From contig MU270032.1 in assembly GCA_021432635.1 (NCBI GenBank), positions 124,001 through 188,000 of the forward strand: DNA of 64,000 nt, in the 5' to 3' direction. Position 1 is the stretch's first letter. Each line of letters opens with the position of its first letter. A program made the translations under genes and the position numbers. The DNA comes from Thozetella sp. PMI_491. Taxonomy: Eukaryota; Ascomycota; Sordariomycetes; Chaetosphaeriales; Chaetosphaeriaceae. Below are positions 56,658 to 64,000 of the stretch, piece by piece. The notes under the pieces were generated by a model. The model was not told where the DNA came from. It ran no database searches and was given only the letters and a program-made list of their open reading frames with translations.

Positions 56658-58118
56658 CTAATAGGGCCAGTCAAGGTCACAGATGACATCCCAAAGCGCG
56701 GCGCCGTCTGGACTCAGAACATACCCTTGTAACATGGTAAGCGAATAAGAATTGGCTCGGGTTTTTATTAAGTGAAGTAGGGCGACCAAAGAGATACTTA
56801 CACAGTTGGTCCAGCGTAATACCATTGCGTGTAGCAAAATCGTAGCAGCCGTCACCACTTTGAGTTAAAGCGTATGCATCGCAGTTTGCTACAATACCCG
56901 ACTGTGTAGGGCCGGCTGGGGCCACGCTGGTGGTAGTTACGGGAATTGCTATGATAGAGGTAGCCACAGTATCGGCAATGCCAACAGAGTAGGCTTCGCT
57001 TCCCCAGAAACTATCCCTGTCTGTCAATACCTCGATCAAGTCATAGTTGTTGACGTGGGGGGAGGAGTGAACATACTTCTCACAATCATTGTTCAAAACT
57101 GCGTTCCATTGGTCTGGATAATCACTCATCAGCATACCATACCCTCTAAGCTAGATACGTTTCCAAGATGCTTCCGTGATGAGGTATACAAATACAAGGG
57201 ACCTACATAATTGGTCCACTGTAATACCGTTACGTGCTGCAAAGTCGTAGCAGCCGTCGCCACTTTGAGTTAAAGTATATGCATCACACGCGGCTACAAT
57301 ACCTGATTGTATGGGACCAGGTGGCGGCACGTCTGTATGCGTGGATACGATACCACGGGCTGTAGTAGCAACTGCAGTAGTACCGCTGATAGTTTCCGTA
57401 TAATTAATCCTCAGGGGGCGGCACACCACCGGGATCTGTCGAACCACAGTAATAGGTGCCTAGTACCAGGCCACTGCAATCGGGGCCAATAGTCGGATTC
57501 CACTCGAAAAACTGAGCAAGGCTGAGGTAAAACGAGTCGAGGATGTTCTGGCACGAAGTCTACGACGTTGGGTTGTACCAAAGGGTGCATTTGGTGGTCT
57601 GGTCGGCGGGAAGGGGCGCTGGAGTAGCAAATGCAGTAGAGGTGGCTGTGAATATCGATCAGCATCGCGGCCTCATTGATGGGGGAATGTAGAGAACTAT
57701 GCTTACTGGTTATGCCGGGCATCAGCTTGACGCAGTACGAGTTGCTCACGGACAAGGTGCATGGATATGTATAGGCATTGCTCCAGCTAGACGATTCGGT
57801 GGCGGTCGTCTCAGGATTAAGGAAGAAGACAGAGGTACTCTCTGCCAGAGATGGATTCCACAGCATAAACTCCTTGTGCCTGCACTAGCGACTATATCTA
57901 TCCGTTAATGTGCTGTACTTACTTCGGGAGTATCGCCATATGCAGTTGCCAGACCCCAACAATTCGCGGCGGTGTTGTTTTCGAGGCTGTCAAACCAAAC
58001 ATAACTGGGAAGCGGCACAGTTCAGCACACTTCAAGACTTAGAGTTACGGACGGAACCCTACTTGTAGCAGTCGATTCGGGTGCCATTGAGTCGCTCGCC
58101 GAATGGAGGGGCCACTCT
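56658..58118 (-). pseudogene. Decayed multi-LysM protein gene
   Basis: LysM modules bind chitin and its fragments in secreted fungal proteins. The recognisable 5' part is spread over exons near 58063-58118 (GERLNGTRIDCYN), 57923-58004 (YVWFDSLENNTAANCWGLAT) and 57720-57872 (EFMLWNPSLAES onward, with cysteines), joined by in-phase introns. A first LysM at about 57420-57650 has SLAQFFEWNPTIGPDC and GLVLGTYYC. A second near 57190-57320 has CDAYTLTQSGDGCYDFAARNG and continues at about 57060-57140 with QWNAVLNNDCEKYV. A third near 56800-56920 repeats CDAYALTQSGDGCYDFATRNG. An in-frame stop inside the first LysM and a frame change after it have no splicing explanation, so at least two breaks are present. 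No signal-peptide exon was found upstream. Confidence 0.62.
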
Positions 58119-59228
58119 CTGGTTAGATGACCTACCACCTTTTCAGCCCGGGGAGGGCCTAGTAGCATTCCGCAGGGCCCGGTGCTAACGGCTTGTCGGG
58201 GGTGTCCAATGAGCCAACAGAATAAGGAAAAGTTGCGTACAGGTGCGGTTCCCCGGAACAATCTTTGGTAAAGGAAAGAGGCGCTTAACCGCTCCTCGAT
58301 CTCATCTAGAACGGTAAAGATTATCAGATTGTCCAATAGGAGGCTCCCGCCCGTCTGAACTTGTCGTGTTAGTAGAGGTGGCTACGCAAAATTAGAACCG
58401 CCTCCAAATCTAAGGCGCAATTTCCTGCTTGGGGGGAGGGGGTTACCCCTTGTCAAAAGGTCCCTAGTCTTTATCGAACACGAGGCTTGCACAAAACGAG
58501 CCAACTTGTGGAGCTATTCTCTCTCCGGATCCACGCGGCTTTGACGAGTACAAGGCCTGATGGAACAAGTTGGCATCGGCTGCGCCCCACAAGGCGGCAG
58601 GACATGGGTGCGTCTGCGGAAGGGTGGACCTCCTCTAACCAGGAGAATCAGCGCTAGCCGTCTCGTTGCCTCTATTCGAGAAATATTTACGCGGTCGAGA
58701 ATTTTTGGTTCGACGCACCACCTTCATCCTGCTTTCCCTCTTAGTCCCGGTAAATTTATTTCACTTTGTCATCCTTTAGGTCATTTTATTCATCATCTCT
58801 GAGTCGCGAGAATCGCTGTTGCCTGAGTGAGAATGGTAATGCTACTAGCTCAGATCCGTGAATAAGTGATCCAATCAGGGCATTAATCGCCTAAAATGGA
58901 AATAGCTGCTTGCTTGATGGGGGCCAACATTCGAAGCCGAACGCAGCGATACACCTAAGTAAGCCAGAGCAACGTACGAGCTAGGGTTGCTTAGCGGGCT
59001 ACTCAATTAGTCTGAAAATCCTACCATACTCCACGAGCCCGAGGCTCTCGATTATAGGCATGGACCAAAAGGCCCATGGTGGGGGCGGACGAAAGGCCCC
59101 AAATGCGTACCCGCCGCAAGTGTGCATCAGATCCCGGGGCCCGTATAAGAAGGCACCCCGTAGCTGAAGGCGCCCTCGGGAACGAGCGACCGAGCCTCGA
59201 CTGTTTTTTGCCCTCTCTACCGTTCGAC
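58119..59228. other. Intergenic, 1.1 kb, no supported gene
   Basis: The lost 5' end of the LysM gene may lie at its left. Other frames are short. The promoter of the next transporter is presumed at the right end. Confidence 0.4.
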
Positions 59229-61083
59229 ATGCCGGAGAACTTACCACTCGACGACTATCAGGTGACGGACGGGCCGAGCGATGAGGAGCCCAAGAGCGAG
59301 ACACGACAACCAGACATCCACCCACGCGCGGGTATGCCAGCGTGGCAGTGGCCGATGGTCATCGCGGCCCTAGCTGCCGCAGTAGTGACGGCAGGTAAGA
59401 GGAAAACCACCGCCTGCCATGCTCCTTCTATGGTTCGGCGCTGACGCCACTCGCAAGGATACGACGTCGGCAACATCTCGACAATCCAGGGGCCCATATA
59501 CGAAGCCTTCCACGAGATCGAGCTCTTGACATGGGTCAATATGACCTTCGGCATCGCATCTGCCAGCATCTCCCCACTGGCCGGGAGGCTTGCGTCTTTC
59601 GTTGACATCAAGCTGCTTTACCTGGCTTCTATCTCTCTCCACATTCTCGGGTCGATCATCTGCGGTGCTGCGCCGACGATGGCGACCGTCGTCGTAGGCC
59701 GCGTCTTCATCGGGCTCGGGGCGGGCTCCGCTGCGTTTTGGTTAGTACACACCACTCCCGTTATGGCAAAGAGAGGACGCCAGTGCTAATGATACTCGTT
59801 CCAGCTCGCTGTTATTTGCTGCCCATTTCGCTACGCCCGTCGAGCTCCCACGCATACAAGCAGTAATTGGCGTCTCCTGGGCTATTGGTCTCCTGTGCGG
59901 ACCCCTCCTGGCGTCCGCCTTCGCGGAGAATGAACACGCAACCTGGCGCTGGGTACGTAGGTTAAAGACCGGCTGGAGCCGAGAGGAACCAGGGTGCTGA
60001 CGAGAGACGTAATAGGCTTTTTTCATCAACGGGCCGTTTATGGGAATTGCGGTGCTGTTAGGTGTCATCGGACTGCCGTCTTTCCGCGCAAACCCGTCAA
60101 CCAACATCCTCCAAGAGCTCCGGCGCATCGATTGGGTCGGCTGGCTCCTGTACAGCTCATCCATCACACTCTTCTGCGCAGCTGCCGCGTCGTCGGGTAC
60201 GGTGTGGGACTGGGACGGAGGCTCGTCGATTGCTGCCTGGGTGCTCTGTGGTGTCCTCGTCATTTGCCTCGTCCTGCAGCAGACCTTCTGCGTCTTCACT
60301 GATAGTGCGCATCGGCTTCTCCCCGTGCACATGATGAAGTCGCGGGAGGCTATGCTAGTATTCACGGCGGCCGCATGCGCCAGCTCTGTGTACGCTGTGG
60401 AGCTCTACTACACGCCGCTGCTCTACTCCTTCTCACGAGGAATGGCACCGATCCCTGTCGCCGTCCATATGCTACCGTACCTGGGCACTTTTATCGGGTT
60501 TGTCCTCATCACGGGCGCTCTCCTGCCAGTGATCGGCCGCTACAAGATTATCTACACAGTATCGCAGGCCGTGGCACTCATTGCAGCCGTCTTTATTACA
60601 AGACTCGATGCCTCTTCTTCCCTTAGTCTGATCATGGGGCTCAGCGCTCTCGCTGGAGCCGGCGTCGGTCCCGGATTTCAGAGCTCCCTATCAATCGTGA
60701 GGGTGATGCACCCGGACCACTACCTGGACTCTGCGATCCTAGCCAACATAGCGCAGTTTTTGCCGGTAGGTATGGTTCTCGCAATTGCTGGCGCCATCTT
60801 CGAGAACGTGGGCTTCAGGGAGCTGAAGGAGACTGTTGGGGGTTTTGGGTTCAGCGATGATGACATCCGGGAGGCCCTGGCTGGCGTCGACTCTGGGCTA
60901 TTCGAAGCCAAGGACCCTCGCATCATTCAGCTTGCGGTGCAATTCATCGCCAAGACCATCGCCAAAACCCAGTATACCGCGGTAGCTGGGGCAGCGCTGG
61001 GCTTCACTATATCTCTGATGTTGAGCGCGCAGAAGCTTAATTTTAAGGCGGTTGGCGCCAAGTCGGCTGCCCATGCTTCATAA
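59229..61083 (+). CDS. MFS transporter, DHA2 type
   Basis: Plasma-membrane exporter. Four exons, join(59229..59394,59458..59740,59805..59952,60016..61083), give 554 residues, with all phases closing. A ~45-residue acidic N-terminus precedes WQWPMVIAALAAAVVTAGYDVG. Next are PLAGRLASFVDIKLLYLASI, GRVFIGLGAGSAAF, ELPRIQAVIGVSWAIGLLCGP and the WRWAFFINGP junction shared by 14-helix DHA2 proteins. The second half contains VFTAAACASSVYAVELYYTP and GLSALAGAGVGPGFQSSL. The start is the ATG of MPENLPLDD; the longer upstream frame lacks support. Substrate unknown. It is distinct from the DHA2 gene at 634. Confidence 0.9.
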
Positions 61084-61825
61084 ATCTACGTATATCGCAT
61101 CTTATAGAAACGTTTACGAGACTGCTACATGCCATTGCCAAGTCATTCGGGGTGTGACACCCTCTCCACGGTGAGAGTACGCTGCGACTACCAGGCAATG
61201 TCTCGAGCTGATTCTTGTGTCGAATGGTGGCAATTTTGCACAGCTGTGAGGAGCCGAGTCACAACTGTCAGGTTGGGCATAAGCATACCACAACTTTGTG
61301 GAAACCGAGGCTAGCTGACCGTTTTAGAGCGCCAAATAACCGAAAAATACCAGAGCTTGTGCTACAGTTGCAGCCAATCCTCCACGATCTCCACACAACA
61401 CCACTTATCAAACAGCAATACGTGGCTCAGGACTTGCAAGATTCTTCCAAGTTTCCACCCGACGTCCGGCTGCCCGATACAAATTGCGGACCGACAAGTG
61501 CGCGGACGCGGCCAACAGCAGGATAGAATCCTGCAGTGCATAGGACGGAAGCTTGTGAGGCGAGGCTGGCGACGTATCAGTGCGGTATCCAACACTTGCG
61601 TTGGCCATCCAAACCCGCAACTAACCGCGGACGCTTTCGTTGCCGTTGTTGTTGGGTCTTAAGGCGAGATCCGTTGTGAGAGCATACGTTAGCTAAGCCA
61701 CCTAAATTAGGCAGCAGTGGGGCCTTCGTCTGTGCTGGGTGCTGCATCACTACCTGCCGGGGTACCAAGTCGCCTAGTGCTACTACTGCGTCACTCCTTC
61801 CAAGACAACCCAGAAACAACCAACA
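61084..61825. other. Intergenic upstream of the protease gene
   Basis: About 740 bases without a supported gene; presumed promoter of the Nma111-like gene. Confidence 0.4.
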
Positions 61826-64000
61826 ATGAACGACACAAGCCCAGCACCCAAGGAGATACCCATTGCTGTCGAAAGCACTCCAGCGGTCTCGTACGCTTTG
61901 GCGCCGGAACCTGTCACCGCAGCAGCCAAGGACGATGGCGATCAGGTTGAAATTCGGCCCCCGCCCCGCACACCGGACGATGACATCGCACCGCGCGGCG
62001 GATCCGAAGCCGGAGAGTGGGAGGCGACCATCAAGCTCGTGGTTGGCGCAGTTGTATCAGTGAGCTACCGGACGCCCTTCGGGTTCGACGAAAATGCTCC
62101 AGGGTCTGCCAGGGCCACTGGCTTCGTCGTCGATGCCGAGCGAGGGTAAGATAGCGAGCCATAAGTTCATCTGTCCAACCCTATATAACCTCTGACCCTT
62201 GCCGTCCATAGGCTCATCTTAACGAACCGTCATGTAGTTGGCCCAGGGCCCTTCCGGGGCTTCTGCATCTTCGACAACCACGAGGAAGTCGACGCATTCC
62301 CTGTGTACCAGGATCCAATTCACGACTTTGGGTTCCTAAAGTTCGACCCAAAAGCTGTCAAACACATGACCATGACTTCCTTGGAGCTCCATCCTGAACA
62401 TGCCAAGATCGGGGTGGAGATCCGCGTCGTGGGAAATGACGCTGGCGAGAAACTCAGCATCCTCTCTGGCTTCATCAGCCGCGTGGATCGAAACGCTCCC
62501 GCCTACTCTGGCCCATACACCGATTTCAATACATGCTACTACCAAGCTAGTGCTGGGACCTCCGGGGGGAGCTCTGGCAGCCCGGTCGTGGACATCAATG
62601 GCTCGGTCCTGGCCATCAACGCGGGCTCCAAGAAGACTGCTGCTACTGGCTATTTCTTGCCGCTGCACGCTCCGCTACGAGCGCTAAAATGTCTGCAGCA
62701 AGGACAGCCTATCTTACGAGGAGACATTCAGTGCCAGTTTCTCTTGAAACCTTTCGATGAGTGCAAGAGGCTAGGCCTCAGCGAAGAGCGTGAGACGCAG
62801 ATTAGGGAGGCATTTCCGGGAGGGACAAACTTACTCGTGGCCACGCGGGTTCTGCGAGAGGGCCCATCAGACGGGCTCATCGAGGAGGGTGACATTCTGT
62901 TCAAGGCTGGTGGGCAATTCGTCGCCGAGTTTGATCATCTAGAGACTACAATGGATTCGCACGTGGGCGAGAAGGTCGAATTCCTCGTGATACGCGGCGG
63001 GCAGGATGTGACAGTCGATATCACTATTGGGAACCTTCACGAATTTACGCCCGATCGCATGGTTCACGTCGCGGGGGCTGGTTTCCACGAGGTTTCCTAT
63101 CAAATAGCGAGACGCTATGGTGTGCCTCGCAAGGGAGTTTTACTGAACGATCCCAACGGGGTATTCCGCGGCGTGGACGGCAGCCTGCGAGTCCTCGAAA
63201 CGATCGACAACAAGGAAGTTCCCGATCTTGATACCTTCATCGAGGTCATGAAGGGAATCTCTGATAGAGCGAGGGTGGTGGTCGCCTACAGGAACCTGGC
63301 CAACATCAATTCCCTAAAAACCGCCATCGTCTACATCGATCGCCACTGGACAAAAGATATGACTTTGGCGATCCGCAACGACGAGACGGGTGTATGGGAT
63401 TTCACTGTGCTCGCGAGTCCTCTCCCTCCTTTCGCTCCCACCCCGCAGAAAGCTTCCTCTTTCATGCAGCTGGAAAACGTCCCCCATCCTGCGGTGTCGG
63501 ATCTCGTTCGAAGCTTCGTCAACGTCGACTGCTTCTGCAAGTTTTCGAGTCTCCCCGGCAACCTCCACCAAGCCTCCACATTCGGAATGGGACTTGTAGT
63601 GGATGCTAGCAAGGGCCTCGTCATCGTGTCACGAGCCGTTGTCCCGTTTGACGTGTGTGACATCTCCATCACGATCGCGGGCTCGATCCTAGTCGAGGGT
63701 AAGGTGTTGTTCCTCCACCCAGTACACAATTATGCCGTCTTACAGTACGATCCGGCCTTTGTGGATGCGCCAGTCGCGAGCGCCGAGCTCAGCGCCGAGG
63801 AGATCACCCAGGGAGAGTCGATAAACTTTATTGGATGGTCGAAGCGCTCCGGGGAGCTTGTCCACGCTGTCACGACAGTTTCCAGGAAGACCCCGATATC
63901 TCTGCCAGCTGACTCTTACCCGCCGCGGTGCAAGGCCTCGAACGTTGACGTCCTGAGCATCGACACTAAACTCGGAGAGCGGTGTGGTAGCGGAGTGCTT
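61826..64000 (+). CDS. Nma111/HtrA2-like serine protease, 3' end beyond window
   Basis: Homologue of the fungal nuclear pro-apoptotic protease Nma111, a double HtrA-like protein with PDZ domains. Two exons are visible, join(61826..62145,62212..64000), about 703 residues with no stop before the edge. The acidic, Pro-rich N-terminus leads to [20 protein letters not shown]. The triad is His114 (TNRHVVG), Asp145 ([10 protein letters not shown]) and Ser228 ([10 protein letters not shown]). A PDZ region follows ([24 protein letters not shown]). The second, inactive-type half starts near 545 ([46 protein letters not shown]). Canonical Nma111 is about 1000 residues. Identity to the canonical protein looks lower than usual for this conserved gene, so it may be a second, divergent copy. 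Confidence 0.88.

Overview
The window is nuclear DNA of a filamentous ascomycete (Pezizomycotina, probably Sordariomycetes). The evidence is: mostly 45-90 nt GT-AG introns, often with CTAAC-type branch points; monocistronic genes on both strands; and fungus-specific families (Zn2Cys6 factor, RTA1, NB-ARC/TPR NLR, GH28 with Ser/Thr tail, heme-thiolate peroxygenase, LysM protein, cyanide hydratase/nitrilase, Nma111-type protease). All exon models were built by hand from splice signals, reading phase and family similarity; no search was run.

Layout. 0.6-10 kb: a DHA2-type drug transporter divergent from a cytochrome P450, a short orphan coding fragment, a secreted GH28 rhamnogalacturonase and a YAT-type amino acid permease. 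10-25.5 kb: an eight-exon NLR, a small unknown protein, an AsaB/CmcJ-like oxygenase that appears to use a 3-nt exon, a tail-anchored unknown protein, a single-pass protein with a PAN/Apple-like ectodomain and an arrestin-like adaptor. 25.9-29.5 kb: a decayed ankyrin gene, then an RTA1 membrane protein divergent from a small membrane protein. 30.5-39.5 kb: a compact metabolic group of a secreted heme-thiolate peroxygenase, a second P450, a DHA1 exporter and a Zn2Cys6 regulator, with no backbone synthase in view. 40.5-47.6 kb: a 1239-residue protein with a bZIP-like basic region and a late zinc-finger-like segment, an RGG/FG low-complexity protein and a DUF7730-like protein. 48.4-56.2 kb: an NCS1 permease, a cyanide-hydratase-like nitrilase, a second nitrilase and a HabB-like membrane mutase. 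56.6-64 kb: a decayed multi-LysM gene, another DHA2 transporter and the first ~700 codons of an Nma111-type nuclear serine protease that runs off the window.

The gene content suits a plant-associated fungus: pectin side-region breakdown, nitrile/cyanide handling, chitin-binding LysM remnants and several exporters. Two neighbourhoods look like functional groups: peroxygenase-P450-exporter-regulator at 30.5-39.5 kb, and permease-cyanide hydratase-nitrilase-HabB at 48.4-56.2 kb. I saw no rRNA, convincing tRNA, CRISPR or intact transposon.
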